Assembly: GCF_024752305.1 (NCBI RefSeq) | Contig: NZ_JANTHX010000008.1 | Span: forward strand, 196,825-260,824 | Length of the DNA: 64,000 nt | DNA from: Protaetiibacter mangrovi | GTDB taxonomy: Bacteria > Actinomycetota > Actinomycetes > Actinomycetales > Microbacteriaceae | Direction: 5' to 3' | Shown: positions 55,930-64,000 of the stretch, in pieces | How the letters are laid out: each line of letters opens with the position of its first letter | Numbering within the stretch: the stretch's first letter is position 1 | Notes under the pieces: generated by a model | Seen by the model: only the letters and a program-made list of their open reading frames with translations | What the model was told of the DNA's origin: nothing | Database searches by the model: none | Made by a program: the position numbers and the translations under genes

Positions 55930-58086
55930 GTGGACTCGCCGCTCGACCAGAAGCTCGCGTCGGCGCTCGGCGGGCGCACGGCGCAGGTGCTCGAGAAGTC
56001 GTTCGGGCTGCAGACGGTGGGCGACCTGCTCGCGCACTACCCGCGGCGCTACGCCCGCCGCGGCGAGCTCACCGCGCTCAGCGAACTGCGGCTCGACGAA
56101 CCGGTGACGATCGTCGCCGAGGTGCGCTCGGTGTCCGAGCGACGCATGCAGAACCGGCGCGGGTCGATCCTCGAGGCGACGATCAGCGACGGGCACGGGA
56201 TCCTGACGTTGACGTTCTTCAACCAGTCCTTCCGCAAGCAGGAGCTGCGCCCCGGGGTGCGCGGCATCTTCTCCGGCAAGATCGGCGCCTACCGCGGCAC
56301 CCGGCAGCTCACGCACCCCGACTACGAGCTCTTCGACCCGGACGAGGCCGCCACCATGGACGCCGACCAGGCGCGGCGCTGGGCCGAGACCCCGGTGCCG
56401 CTGTACCCGGCCACGGCGAGCTTCCCGAGCTGGAAGCTCGCGAAGTGCGTCGAGACGGTGCTCGACGTGCTGCCGCCGCTGCCCGATCCGCTTCCCGACG
56501 AGGTGCGCGCGGCGCGCGGCCTGCTCGGCTTCCGCGAGGCGCTCGAGAGGGTGCACCGCCCCGAGACGGATGCGGACTGGCGGCGGGCGCGCGAGGCCCT
56601 GCGTTTCCAGGAGGCGCTCGTGCTGCAGCTCGCGCTGCTCGGGCAGCGCGCCGAGCGCCGCGCCGTGTCGGGACCGGCCCGCGTCCCGGGCGCGGTCTCC
56701 GAGCAGTTCGACGCGTCGCTGCCGTGGGAGCTCACCGACGATCAGCGGGCCGTCGGCGCCGAGATCGAGGCCGAGCTGCGGGACGGGATCCCGATGAACC
56801 GCCTCGTGCAGGGCGAGGTGGGGTCGGGCAAGACCCTCGTGGCGCTTCGTGCAATGCTCGCGGTCGCGGAGTCGGGCGGTCAGTCGGCGTTCCTCGCACC
56901 GACCGAGGTGCTCGCGGGGCAGCACCTGCGCTCGATCGTGGCCATGCTCGGCCCCGACCTCGCGGCGCGGCTGCGGGTGACCCTGCTCACCGGCCAGCTG
57001 CCCGCGGCCGAGCGCCGCAAGGCCCTGCTCGCCACGGCATCCGGGGGAGCGGCGATCGTCGTGGGAACCCACGCGCTGCTCGGCGACACCGTCGGCTTCG
57101 CCGACCTCGGCCTCGTCGTGATCGACGAGCAGCATCGCTTCGGCGTCGAGCAGCGCGAGGCGATCCGGCTGAAGGGGCGGGCGCCGCACGTGCTCGTGCT
57201 GAGCGCCACCCCCATCCCGCGCACCGTCGCGATGACGGTGTTCGGCGACCTCGACGTCTCGACCCTGCGCACCCTGCCGGCGGGACGCGCCCCGATCGCG
57301 TCCCACGTGGTGCCGCTCGCCGAGCACCCGGGTTGGGAGGCGCGCGTCTGGGAGCGGCTCTCGGAGGAGCTCGCGGCGGGCAGGCAGGGCTTCGTCGTGT
57401 GCCCCGCGATCGAGGCCGGTCAGGTCGAGGAGGCCGACGCCGAGGAGCTCGACGGTGTCGAGCAGGCCGTTCCCCCCGCCGCGGTCGACGAGACGCTCGC
57501 GCGGCTGCGCACCCACCCGGCGCTCGTCGGGCGGCGCATCGAGCCTCTGCACGGACGGATGTCGGGGGAGGAGAAGGACCGCACCATGCGCGCCTTCGCG
57601 GCGGGCGACATCGACGTGCTCGTGGCCACGACCGTGATCGAGGTGGGGGTGGACGTGCCGAACGCCTCGACGATGATCGTGCTCGACGCCGACCGCTTCG
57701 GCGTCGCGCAGCTCCACCAGCTGCGCGGCCGGGTCGGGCGCGGCGGGGTGCCGGGCATCGCCCTGTTCGTGACGCGCGCCGAGCAGTCGACGCTCGCCCG
57801 TGACCGCGTCGAGGCGGTGGCCGCGACGCTCGACGGCTTCGAGCTCGCGCAGGCCGACCTGGAGCTGCGGCGCGAGGGCGACGTGCTCGGCGGCACCCAG
57901 TCGGGCAGGCGGTCGTCGCTCAAGCTGCTGCGTGTGGTGGAGGACGCCGAGCTGATCGCCGAGGCGCGGGATGCGGCCGCGGCCCTGCTCGGGTCGGATC
58001 CCGCCCTCGCGAGCCACGAGGCGCTCCGCGAGGCCGTGGCGCGGCGCTTCGACGCGGCGGAGCGCGCCTTCCTCGGGAAGGCGTGA
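55930..58086 (+). CDS. recG: ATP-dependent DNA helicase RecG
   Basis: A 718-residue superfamily 2 helicase that remodels stalled replication forks and Holliday junctions. The N-terminal wedge/OB domain (~60-160) has [29 protein letters not shown] and TLTFFNQSF. Helicase motifs: [10 protein letters not shown] (Walker A), DEQHRFG (DEQH box), LSATPIPRT, and the RecG-specific [10 protein letters not shown] and [12 protein letters not shown]. An insertion of acidic residues ([16 protein letters not shown]) is seen at ~500. GTG at 55930 lies 6 bases behind TACCCT (55918-55923). Length is normal. Confidence 0.96.
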   Translation: MDSPLDQKLASALGGRTAQVLEKSFGLQTVGDLLAHYPRRYARRGELTALSELRLDEPVTIVAEVRSVSERRMQNRRGSILEATISDGHGILTLTFFNQSFRKQELRPGVRGIFSGKIGAYRGTRQLTHPDYELFDPDEAATMDADQARRWAETPVPLYPATASFPSWKLAKCVETVLDVLPPLPDPLPDEVRAARGLLGFREALERVHRPETDADWRRAREALRFQEALVLQLALLGQRAERRAVSGPARVPGAVSEQFDASLPWELTDDQRAVGAEIEAELRDGIPMNRLVQGEVGSGKTLVALRAMLAVAESGGQSAFLAPTEVLAGQHLRSIVAMLGPDLAARLRVTLLTGQLPAAERRKALLATASGGAAIVVGTHALLGDTVGFADLGLVVIDEQHRFGVEQREAIRLKGRAPHVLVLSATPIPRTVAMTVFGDLDVSTLRTLPAGRAPIASHVVPLAEHPGWEARVWERLSEELAAGRQGFVVCPAIEAGQVEEADAEELDGVEQAVPPAAVDETLARLRTHPALVGRRIEPLHGRMSGEEKDRTMRAFAAGDIDVLVATTVIEVGVDVPNASTMIVLDADRFGVAQLHQLRGRVGRGGVPGIALFVTRAEQSTLARDRVEAVAATLDGFELAQADLELRREGDVLGGTQSGRRSSLKLLRVVEDAELIAEARDAAAALLGSDPALASHEALREAVARRFDAAERAFLGKA

Positions 58087-58138
58087 CCGCATCCGTCATG
58101 TAACGGAACGGTCACACGCGCCCGATAGGATCGCGGAC

Positions 58139-58624
58139 ATGACCAGGATCGCCGTCGTTCCCGGATCCTTCGATCCCGTGACCCTCGGGCATCTCGACGT
58201 GATCGAGCGGGCCGCCCACCTGTTCGACGAACTGCACGTGCTCGTGGTGCACAACCCCGACAAATCGGCGCTGCTGCCGATCGCTCAGCGGGTGGCGCTG
58301 ATCCAGGAGTCGATCACCGAGGCCCGCATCCCGGGTGAGATCCTCGTGACCAGCTGGAGCGTCGGGCTGCTCGTCGACTACTGCACCGATGTCGGCGCGA
58401 GCGTGCTGGTGAAGGGCATCCGCTCGCAGGTCGACGTGGCTTACGAGACGCCGATGGCGATCGTCAACCGCAATCTGGCGAAGGTGGAGACGATCTTCAT
58501 GCTGCCCGACCCCGCGCACGCGCACGTGTCGAGCAGCCTCGTGCGCCAGGTGGCGTCGCTCGGCGGCGACGTGTCGCCCTACGTGCCGCGGGTCGTCGCC
58601 GACTTCCTCGAGCAGCCGCGCTGA
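58139..58624 (+). CDS. coaD: Phosphopantetheine adenylyltransferase
   Basis: A 161-residue nucleotidyltransferase for the penultimate step of coenzyme A synthesis. Seen: [20 protein letters not shown] (T/HxGH motif with His18-type catalytic residue), [31 protein letters not shown] and the ISSS-like [22 protein letters not shown]. Usual length. ATG at 58139 lies 7 bases behind TAGGAT (58126-58131). Confidence 0.96.
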   Translation: MTRIAVVPGSFDPVTLGHLDVIERAAHLFDELHVLVVHNPDKSALLPIAQRVALIQESITEARIPGEILVTSWSVGLLVDYCTDVGASVLVKGIRSQVDVAYETPMAIVNRNLAKVETIFMLPDPAHAHVSSSLVRQVASLGGDVSPYVPRVVADFLEQPR

Positions 58625-58640
58625 GCCGGCGGCCGCTCAG
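58621..58640. terminator. Hairpin between convergent stops
   Basis: CTGAGC-N8-GCTCAG spans the stop codons of coaD and of the convergent DUF2510 gene. A short stem without T-tract, usable in both directions. Confidence 0.4.
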
Positions 58641-60061
58641 CTGAACTGCACGCCGAGCGACTGCGCGAACACGAAAGCCAGGGCGATGAGGCCCACGGGC
58701 AGCAGGATCGAGATCAGCACGCCGAGCAGCAGGCCGCCGAGAGCCGCACCCCGGCCGACGCGCGCGCGCCGCGCGACGACGAGGCCGACGATGCCCACGA
58801 TGATGGCGACGATGCCGAATGCGAACGCGACGAGCGGCAGCAGCGCCGGGATGAGGGCCAGCAGGCCGGGGAGCTCGAACATCCGCAGCGCCACCGTGCC
58901 GACGGTCGCCGCGAGCGCGAGCAGGCCGAAGCTGAGCGCGGCCTTGGCCGGGCGGTTCGTGTCGGAGGAGTAGGACGCGTAGGCGGGCGTCGAGTACCCG
59001 GGGGTGCGCGGCGACGCCATCATGCTCGTCGACGCGGGCGTGGGCCAGGCGGATGCGGGCGCCTCCTCGACGGGCTCCAGGTCGGCCGCGTGGATGACCG
59101 AGCGGTAGCGGTTGGCCACATCGGGATCCGCGGATGCCGTGTAGCCGACCGGGCGGGGCGCGGGCGCCACCTCGACGGGCTTCGGCGGCTCGGGCAGGGC
59201 GTCGGCGTGGCGGCCGACGCGCGCGCTCTCCTCGGCGGGGGCGGGCGCGAGCACGGTGGCGGCGCCCGGGAGCACGAACCCGGGCGCGGCAGCGGCCGGC
59301 GGGGTCGGGGCGGGGGCGACGAACGGCATCGGCTGCGGTGCGAGCTCGGGAAGCGGGGCGGGCGCGGGGCTGAGCGCGGGGGCGACCGCGGGCGCGGCGG
59401 GCGGGACGGCGGGAGCGGCGGGCGGGACCGTGGGAGCGGCCATTGCGGGCATCACCGGTGCGGCCGTCGCCGCGGGAGCCGGCTCGGGCATCGGGGGCAT
59501 CGCGAGCACGGGCTCCGGCGTCGGCACGAAGAGGCCGTCCATCGTCGTCTCGGCGGGCGTGGCGGTCGCGACGGGCGGCGTCGTGAGGGCCCCGGGCAGC
59601 ACGAAGCCGTCGGAGCCTCCGGCCGGCGGAGCGCTCGTGGTGGGGGTGAACGCGAACGCCGGCATGGCGGCGGGCGCGGATTCGGTCGCCGCGAGCGGTG
59701 CGGCGAACGCGGGCTCGGAGGCCGGTGCGGCGAACGCGGGCTCGGCGGCCGGAGCCGGCTGCGGGGATTCGGTGTACCAGGAACGGAAGGCCGGTTCCTC
59801 GCTCGGGGTGGTGCCGACGCCGGGCGCGGGTTCGGGTTCCGCGGCCGACGGGGTCATCGAGAACACGAAGGACTCCGATTCGTGGGGTTCGGGACGCTCG
59901 GCCACCATGGTGTCCACGAGCGCGGCGAAGGCCTGGGGGACCTCGCCGCCGAGGGGCGCGCGGGTGTGGTCCGTCCAGTCGTGGCCCGACCACCAGCGCT
60001 CGCTGGACGGGTTCCCGGGGTCGGGGAACCATCCAGCTGCGGGCGCAGTGCTCGACTCCAT
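58637..60061 (-). CDS. DUF2510 / Pro-Ala-rich multi-pass membrane protein
   Basis: A 474-residue protein. Residues ~8-40 are a DUF2510 domain (AGWFPDPGNPSSERWWSGHDWTDHTR), a small tryptophan-rich unit common in actinobacterial membrane proteins. Residues 45-350 are a disordered Pro/Ala linker with near-repeats (PAFAAPASEPAFAAPL; TVPPAAPAVPPAAPAVAPA). The C-terminal 110 residues form four helices of the DUF4190 kind (ALSFGLLALAATVGTVALR, the LLPLVAFAFGIVAIIVGIVG helix, LGGLLLGVLISILLP). Function unknown. ATG at 60061 is at 6 bases from GACGGT; an in-frame GTG at 60079 is an alternative. Confidence 0.85.
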   Translation of the reverse strand: MESSTAPAAGWFPDPGNPSSERWWSGHDWTDHTRAPLGGEVPQAFAALVDTMVAERPEPHESESFVFSMTPSAAEPEPAPGVGTTPSEEPAFRSWYTESPQPAPAAEPAFAAPASEPAFAAPLAATESAPAAMPAFAFTPTTSAPPAGGSDGFVLPGALTTPPVATATPAETTMDGLFVPTPEPVLAMPPMPEPAPAATAAPVMPAMAAPTVPPAAPAVPPAAPAVAPALSPAPAPLPELAPQPMPFVAPAPTPPAAAAPGFVLPGAATVLAPAPAEESARVGRHADALPEPPKPVEVAPAPRPVGYTASADPDVANRYRSVIHAADLEPVEEAPASAWPTPASTSMMASPRTPGYSTPAYASYSSDTNRPAKAALSFGLLALAATVGTVALRMFELPGLLALIPALLPLVAFAFGIVAIIVGIVGLVVARRARVGRGAALGGLLLGVLISILLPVGLIALAFVFAQSLGVQFS

Positions 60062-60115
60062 ACGTATACCGTCATCCACGAGCAGACCTCTGATCTAGCC
60101 CCCAGAAATGGGTGG

Positions 60116-60676
60116 TCAGACCGGGATACCCGCCGCGCGCCGTGCGGCGGCGACGAACGACGGGCGCACCCGCTCCCATCCGTCGAGGTAGCCGCCCACC
60201 ATGGCCGCGTCGCGCAGCAGCACGAGCTCACCGGCGGCGAGGGCCGGGTCGGCGTTGCCGTCGGCGGCGAGCAGCTGTTCGAGCGTCTCGCGGAACCAGC
60301 TGCGATGGCGCGCGACGGTCGCGCGGACGGCGCTGCCGGCGTCCGGATACTCCGCCGAGGCGTTGATGAAGGGGCACCCGCGTGTGTGGTGCAGGGCGAC
60401 GTCGTCGGCCAGGCCCTCGATCACGAGCTCGAGCAGGCGTCTCGGCTCGTCGCTCTGCGCCCCGGCCTCGGCGAACGCGGCCCGGATGTGCGCGTCCTCC
60501 TCGTCGAGGTAGGCCTCGACGAGGTCCTCCTTGCCGGGGAAGTGGCGGTAGAAGGTGGCTCGCGTGATGCCCGCCTCGTTCACGATCCGGTCGACGCCGA
60601 CGGCGTGGATGCCCTCGCGGTAGAAGAGCTCGGATGCGGTGCGCAGCAGGCGCTCGCGTGCTTCGGATGCGGCCAT
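60116..60676 (-). CDS. TetR/AcrR-family regulator of the adjacent hydrolase
   Basis: A 186-residue repressor. HTH at ~5-50: ARERLLRTASELFYREGIHAVGVDRIVNEAGITRATFYRHFPGKEDLVEAYL; C-terminal domain with TRGCPFINASAEYPDAGSAVRATVARHRSWFRETLEQLLA, the form found in TetR_C regulators of small-molecule enzymes. ATG at 60676 lies 6 bases behind TATCAT (60688-60683). An operator-like AGAACGATCTTTCT touches that -10 box, and the matching perfect palindrome lies in the leader of the divergent hydrolase gene, so it likely represses both. The effector may be the hydrolase substrate. Confidence 0.9.
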   Translation of the reverse strand: MAASEARERLLRTASELFYREGIHAVGVDRIVNEAGITRATFYRHFPGKEDLVEAYLDEEDAHIRAAFAEAGAQSDEPRRLLELVIEGLADDVALHHTRGCPFINASAEYPDAGSAVRATVARHRSWFRETLEQLLAADGNADPALAAGELVLLRDAAMVGGYLDGWERVRPSFVAAARRAAGIPV

Positions 60677-60687
60677 GGCGAAATGAT

Positions 60688-60701
60688 AGAACGATCTTTC
60701 T
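60688..60701. promoter_or_regulatory. TetR operator copy 1 (imperfect)
   Basis: AGAACGATCTTTCT, one mismatch from the perfect palindrome at 60755, adjoining the -10 box of the regulator gene. Confidence 0.65.
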
Positions 60702-60709
60702 CTTTTTGC

Positions 60710-60738
60710 TTGACATCCACCCGGGCGGGGTCTACTTT
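60710..60738 (+). promoter_or_regulatory. Hydrolase promoter
   Basis: TTGACA (60710-60715), 17 bases, TACTTT (60733-60738): a near-consensus promoter, start expected near 60745, upstream of operator copy 2. Confidence 0.75.
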
Positions 60739-60754
60739 CGGGAATCAAGAAGAA

Positions 60755-60768
60755 AGAACGATCGTTCT
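60755..60768. promoter_or_regulatory. TetR operator copy 2 (perfect)
   Basis: AGAACGATCGTTCT, a 14-bp perfect palindrome about 10 bases downstream of the predicted transcription start of the hydrolase gene; a bound repressor would act as a roadblock. Confidence 0.75.
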
Positions 60769-60800
60769 ACTGAACGCATCGACACGAAGGAGAAGGAACC

Positions 60801-61622
60801 ATGACCGCCACCAAGACCCCCATCGTCCTCATCCACGGACTCTGGATGACCCCGAAGAGCTGGGACACCTGGGCCGCGTACTTCGAGGCCCGCGGACACC
60901 GGGTGATCCGCCCGGGCTGGCCCGGCATCGACGACCGCGAGGTCGCCGACATCCGCGACAACCCGGCGGCGCTCGCCGGCGTCGGCCTGAGGCAGATCGT
61001 CGACCACTACGAGCGGATCATCCGGGAGCTGCCCGAGAAGCCGATCATCATCGGCCACTCGTTCGGCGGCCTCATCACGCAGATGCTCGCCGACCGCGAC
61101 CTCGGCGTCGCCTACGTGGGGGTCACGCCCGGCCAGCCCGCCGGCATCACGACCCTGCCGCCTTCGACACTGCGCACCGGGTTCCCGATCCTGTCCAACC
61201 CCTTCGGCAGGAACGGGGTGAAGCCGATCTCGAAGGGCCACTTCCACTTCACCTTCGGGAACGACCTCTCGCGCGCCGCATCGGACGAGATCTGGGAGGA
61301 GCAGGCGGTGCCGTCGTACAACCGGGTGTTCTTCGAGGGCGTCGCGGGTGCGTTCGACGAGAAGGGCGGGGTGAGCCACGTCGGCTACGCGAAGACCGAC
61401 CGCGCCCCGCTGCTGGTCGTCGCGGGGGAGATCGACCACGTCGTCCCGCCGGCCATCGCCACGGCCATCGTGAAGAAGTACCGGGCCACCGGCAGCCCGT
61501 CGCTCGTCGACTACCGGGAGTTCGCGGGACGCACGCACCGCATCGTCTCGCAGGACGGCTGGGAGGAGGTCGCCGCGTACGTGCTCGACTGGGCGACCTC
61601 GCACGCCGAGGTCTCGGCCTGA
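60801..61622 (+). CDS. Alpha/beta hydrolase
   Basis: A 273-residue alpha/beta-hydrolase-fold enzyme without signal peptide. Oxyanion loop IVLIHGLWMTPKSWDTW, nucleophile elbow GHSFGG (Ser), acid in VVAGEIDHVVPP and His in FAGRTHRIVSQDGWEEVA. The family includes esterases, haloperoxidase-like and epoxide hydrolases; substrate unknown. Start ATG at 60801 follows GAAGGAGAAGGAA. Expression is probably induced when the divergent TetR regulator leaves its two sites. Confidence 0.9.
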   Translation: MTATKTPIVLIHGLWMTPKSWDTWAAYFEARGHRVIRPGWPGIDDREVADIRDNPAALAGVGLRQIVDHYERIIRELPEKPIIIGHSFGGLITQMLADRDLGVAYVGVTPGQPAGITTLPPSTLRTGFPILSNPFGRNGVKPISKGHFHFTFGNDLSRAASDEIWEEQAVPSYNRVFFEGVAGAFDEKGGVSHVGYAKTDRAPLLVVAGEIDHVVPPAIATAIVKKYRATGSPSLVDYREFAGRTHRIVSQDGWEEVAAYVLDWATSHAEVSA

Positions 61623-61640
61623 CGCACCACGCATCGCGAC

Positions 61641-61673
61641 AAGGCGCGGCGCCCCCCGGGGTGGCCGCGCCTT
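61641..61673 (+). terminator. Terminator after the hydrolase gene
   Basis: AAGGCGCGGC (61641-61650) and GCCGCGCCTT (61664-61673), a 10-bp perfect stem whose loop can add CCCC/GGGG pairs. Confidence 0.75.
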
Positions 61674-61744
61674 CCGCATGCCGGGCCCGACTCCTCGATT
61701 CGGGACGGGACGCGATGTCGGGCGGCGGTGGCATACTGCGGCGC

Positions 61745-62095
61745 ATGGTGACGGATGCGGAGCGCGCGGCGGCCGACGCCGCGCGGGCGCGGCTCGACCG
61801 GCTGTCGCAGCCGTTCCTCGAGCGTCCCGGGGTGACCTGGGGTCGGATGTTCTCGACCGAGGGTCTCGGCATCCGGGGCAAGATCTTCGCGGTCGTCCCC
61901 CACGCGGGCGGCCTCATGGTGAAGGTGCCCGAGTCGCGCGCCGACGAGCTCGTCGCCGACGGTTCCGTGCAGCGCATGGTGATGCGCGGCCGCGAGATGC
62001 GCGAGTGGGTCGTGATGCCGGATGCGGCGTCCGACGCCGACTGGAGCGCGCTGCTCGAGGAGGCCTTCGCCTACCTCGACGAGCTCACCCGGTAG
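61745..62095 (+). CDS. TfoX N-terminal-domain-like protein
   Basis: A 116-residue single-domain protein. After a helix (DAERAAADAARARLDRLSQPFLERPGVTWGRMF) comes the TfoX_N-like core MFSTEGLGIRGKIFAVVPHAGGLMVKVPESRADELVADG and a helical end ([18 protein letters not shown]). Stand-alone proteins of this type are common and functionally uncharacterised; competence regulation is shown only for gamma-proteobacterial TfoX. ATG at 61745 lies 7 bases behind CATACT. The 3' end overlaps the DUF3800 gene by 11 bases. Confidence 0.85.
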   Translation: MVTDAERAAADAARARLDRLSQPFLERPGVTWGRMFSTEGLGIRGKIFAVVPHAGGLMVKVPESRADELVADGSVQRMVMRGREMREWVVMPDAASDADWSALLEEAFAYLDELTR

Positions 62096-62960
62096 CCGCG
62101 GCGGGGTCGGTGGCCGGCCACGGGTCGGGCTTCGGGAAGATCACCAGCCCCTCGCCGTCGGGACCCCCACGGAGCCAGTCCTCGGCGAGCACGTTCCGGA
62201 TGGCGGGCCACAGCGGTCTCGCGCCCGCCGACCCGAAGCCGCGCGCGACACCCTCGTGGGTGGTGAACGCGACCAGATCGGCGAGCTGGATGATCTCCCG
62301 GTCCCAGGTGGACAGCGTCGAGTCGATCCAGAGCGGGCGATCGAGCAGCAACCGGTAGTCGGCGCGCAGCCAGGGGGCGGCCTCGGCCAGATCGTCGCGC
62401 AACCGCGTCAGGTCACCGGTCGTGAACGCCTTCTCGTGCTCGGTCTGCTGGTCGGCCACGAGCACGCCGCCCTCGCCCGGGTAGAGCCGCTCGAGGCTCA
62501 GCGCCATGCGGCGGTACAGGAAGGCGTACGCCCAGCCGAGCGCGGAGTCGCCGGGGCGCCGGGTGAACAACCGACGCTTGTCGATGGCGACGCTGAAGGT
62601 CAACGGTCGGAACCGCGCGAACTGCATGCGCAGTTCCTGCTCCAGCGCGTCGAGACGCTTCAGGTCCGTGATCTCCGCATACGCCGCCGGTTCGGGATGG
62701 CCGCCGTCGAGCGCGCGACGCGTGATGGCGAGCCGCCGCCCCTTGAGCTCGGTGTCGTTCCAGTCGCGATCCGCCGCGGCGCCGAGGCGCAGTCTCTTGA
62801 TGCGATCGATGTCCTCGGCCAGCGGCCGGCGCGAGGTGTCGCGGATGCCGACGGCCGACAGCACGAACCAATCGGTCGTGTCGGGCGCGAGCCGGGTCGG
62901 ATCGTCCGGGTCGGCGTCCATCCGGTGGTGCCCCGACTCGTCGATGTAGAACAGCAGCAT
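62085..62960 (-). CDS. DUF3800 domain protein
   Basis: A 291-residue protein of the DUF3800 family, recognised by the opening LLFYIDESG and the closing [15 protein letters not shown]. The paired acidic residues (Asp of YIDESG, Asp of VAIDKRR, Asp of ADQQ, Asp of QLADL) have the arrangement of an RNase H-like fold, so a nuclease is possible. Members are frequent in accessory and defence-related regions, but this one stands alone among housekeeping genes. ATG at 62960 lies 6 bases behind TACCGT (minus strand). Its start is 80 bases from divergent fgd. Confidence 0.88.
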   Translation of the reverse strand: MLLFYIDESGHHRMDADPDDPTRLAPDTTDWFVLSAVGIRDTSRRPLAEDIDRIKRLRLGAAADRDWNDTELKGRRLAITRRALDGGHPEPAAYAEITDLKRLDALEQELRMQFARFRPLTFSVAIDKRRLFTRRPGDSALGWAYAFLYRRMALSLERLYPGEGGVLVADQQTEHEKAFTTGDLTRLRDDLAEAAPWLRADYRLLLDRPLWIDSTLSTWDREIIQLADLVAFTTHEGVARGFGSAGARPLWPAIRNVLAEDWLRGGPDGEGLVIFPKPDPWPATDPAAATG

Positions 62961-63040
62961 CGCGCCACGGTACCCGGTCGAGCTCGCCGTGCGACACGCG
63001 GCGGAAAGCATCACGAAATGTCCACGAGCAGAATGGACAC

Positions 63041-64000
63041 ATGACTCTTCCCCTTCGTCTCGGATACAAGGCCTCGGCCGAGCAGTTCGCCCCGCGTGAT
63101 CTCGTGGAGTTCGCGGTGGCGGCGGAGGGCCACGGGTTCGAGTCGGTGACGACCTCGGACCACTTCCAGCCGTGGCGGCACGAGGGCGGGCACGCGCCGT
63201 TCTCGCTCGCCTGGATGACGGCGGTCGGGGAGCGCACCTCCAGCGTGCTCATCGGCACGAGCGTGATGACGCCGACCTTCCGCTACAACCCGGCGGTCGT
63301 CGCCCAGGCGTTCGCCACGATGGGGGTGCTGTATCCGGGGCGCATCTTCCTGGGGGTCGGCTCCGGTGAGGCGCTCAACGAGATCGCGACCGGGTGGTCG
63401 GGGGAGTGGCCCGAGTTCAAGGAGCGCTTCGCCCGGCTGCGCGAGTCGGTCGACCTCATGCGGGCGCTGTGGACCGGCGACCGGGTGAGCTTCGAGGGGG
63501 AGTACTACCAGACGGTGGACGCGTCGATCTACGACCGGCCCGAGACGCCCATCCCGGTCTACATCGCCGCGGGCGGACCGATGGTGGCCCGCTACGCGGG
63601 ACGCGCGGGTGACGGTTTCATCTGCACCTCGGGGAAGGGTGCCGAGCTCTACCGCGACGAGCTGATGCCGGCGGTCGAGGAGGGTGCCGGCAAGGCGGGC
63701 AAGACCCTCGACGACGTCGACCGGATGATCGAGATCAAGCTGTCCTACGACACCGATTACGACACCGCGTTGGAGAACACCCGCTTCTGGGCGCCGCTGG
63801 CGCTCTCCAAGGAGCAGAAGCACGACATCACCGACCCGGTCGAGATGGAGAAGGCGGCGGATGCGCTGCCGATCGAGCAGATCGCGTCCCGCTGGATCGT
63901 CGGATCCGACCCCGACCAGGTGGTCGCCGACATCAAGCAGTACATCGACTGGGGCCTGAACCACCTCGTCTTCCACGCGCCCGGCCACGACCAGCGGCGC
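63041..64000 (+). CDS. fgd: F420-dependent glucose-6-phosphate dehydrogenase (3' truncated by window)
   Basis: The first 320 codons of an ~335-residue luciferase-like TIM-barrel enzyme that oxidises glucose-6-phosphate to 6-phosphogluconolactone and reduces coenzyme F420. Match to mycobacterial FGD1 is close throughout: [83 protein letters not shown] and [18 protein letters not shown]. Catalytic His and Trp of HFQPW are present. It implies that the organism makes F420 and uses it for redox reactions. ATG at 63041 lies 6 bases behind CAGAAT (63029-63034). Confidence 0.94.
   Translation, partial: MTLPLRLGYKASAEQFAPRDLVEFAVAAEGHGFESVTTSDHFQPWRHEGGHAPFSLAWMTAVGERTSSVLIGTSVMTPTFRYNPAVVAQAFATMGVLYPGRIFLGVGSGEALNEIATGWSGEWPEFKERFARLRESVDLMRALWTGDRVSFEGEYYQTVDASIYDRPETPIPVYIAAGGPMVARYAGRAGDGFICTSGKGAELYRDELMPAVEEGAGKAGKTLDDVDRMIEIKLSYDTDYDTALENTRFWAPLALSKEQKHDITDPVEMEKAADALPIEQIASRWIVGSDPDQVVADIKQYIDWGLNHLVFHAPGHDQRR

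Noticed and set aside
60112-60748. N-terminal extension of the TetR protein from 60748
   Set aside because: It would run through the operator and the -10 box; the leaderless ATG at 60676 fits both promoter and family alignment.

Overview
The window is 64 kb of very GC-rich, gene-dense DNA from an actinobacterium, most likely of the family Microbacteriaceae. This rests on codon use, the Lsr2 homologue, coenzyme F420-dependent glucose-6-phosphate dehydrogenase, a LexA-type SOS box of the actinobacterial form, and the conserved order leuC-leuD-murA-plsC-gpsA-ddl-DUF3515-thiL-rsmD-recG-coaD. No stretch over 300 bases lacks a gene. I saw no insertion sequence, prophage, CRISPR array or rRNA. More than twenty transcription units start with an NANNNT hexamer, usually 6-7 bases before the start codon (5 and 8 at the extremes), so leaderless mRNA appears to be the normal mode here.

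Region 1 (1-6.8 kb): MBL-fold hydrolase (partial), acetylxylan esterase family hydrolase, a CsoR-like repressor with a CopB-type metal ATPase under a palindromic operator, a GH36 alpha-galactosidase, a lipid kinase, and tRNA-Glu(CTC) with a 20-bp terminator stem. Region 2 (6.8-14.6 kb): a divergent quinate/shikimate catabolic locus. Dehydroquinate dehydratase and 3-dehydroshikimate dehydratase lie on the minus strand. A three-part TRAP transporter, an NAD-type quinate/shikimate dehydrogenase, a phosphotriesterase-family hydrolase and a TetR regulator lie on the plus strand. Two copies of one 14-bp palindrome sit in the two divergent promoters. Together the genes would import quinate or shikimate and convert it to protocatechuate. 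Region 3 (14.6-20.5 kb): ArsR/SRPBCC pair, Lsr2, SRAP-domain protein, UPF0114 membrane protein, a frameshifted DUF222/HNH gene behind an SOS box, a 2TM protein, and TerC behind a yybP-ykoY manganese riboswitch.

Region 4 (20.5-45.4 kb, all plus strand) is the most unusual part: a 25-kb locus resembling a type VII secretion system. Order: FHA protein, PP2C phosphatase, FHA protein, Ser/Thr kinase, FHA-like/helix-turn-helix protein, an 1882-residue Ig/fibronectin-type surface protein, MoxR ATPase, DUF58 protein, a transglutaminase-like membrane protein without catalytic Cys and His, an EssC-type three-ATPase motor starting at a CTG codon, two small WXG100-like proteins, a WXG-like secreted-protein candidate, two related proteins of unknown function, a membrane protein and a closing FHA protein related to the first. 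It lacks EccB, EccD, EccE and mycosin of ESX systems and EssA/EssB/EsaA of Firmicutes systems. The motor would export the small helical proteins, and the kinase, phosphatase and four FHA-type proteins suggest a threonine-phosphorylation switch.

Region 5 (45.4-58.6 kb): a predicted Leu/Arg-rich leader peptide and attenuator before leuCD, then cell-envelope and housekeeping genes, with two palindromic repeat elements around rsmD and an insert of three small metabolic genes before recG. Region 6 (58.6-64 kb): DUF2510 membrane protein, a TetR/alpha-beta-hydrolase pair with two matching operators, TfoX-like and DUF3800 proteins, and the first 320 codons of fgd.
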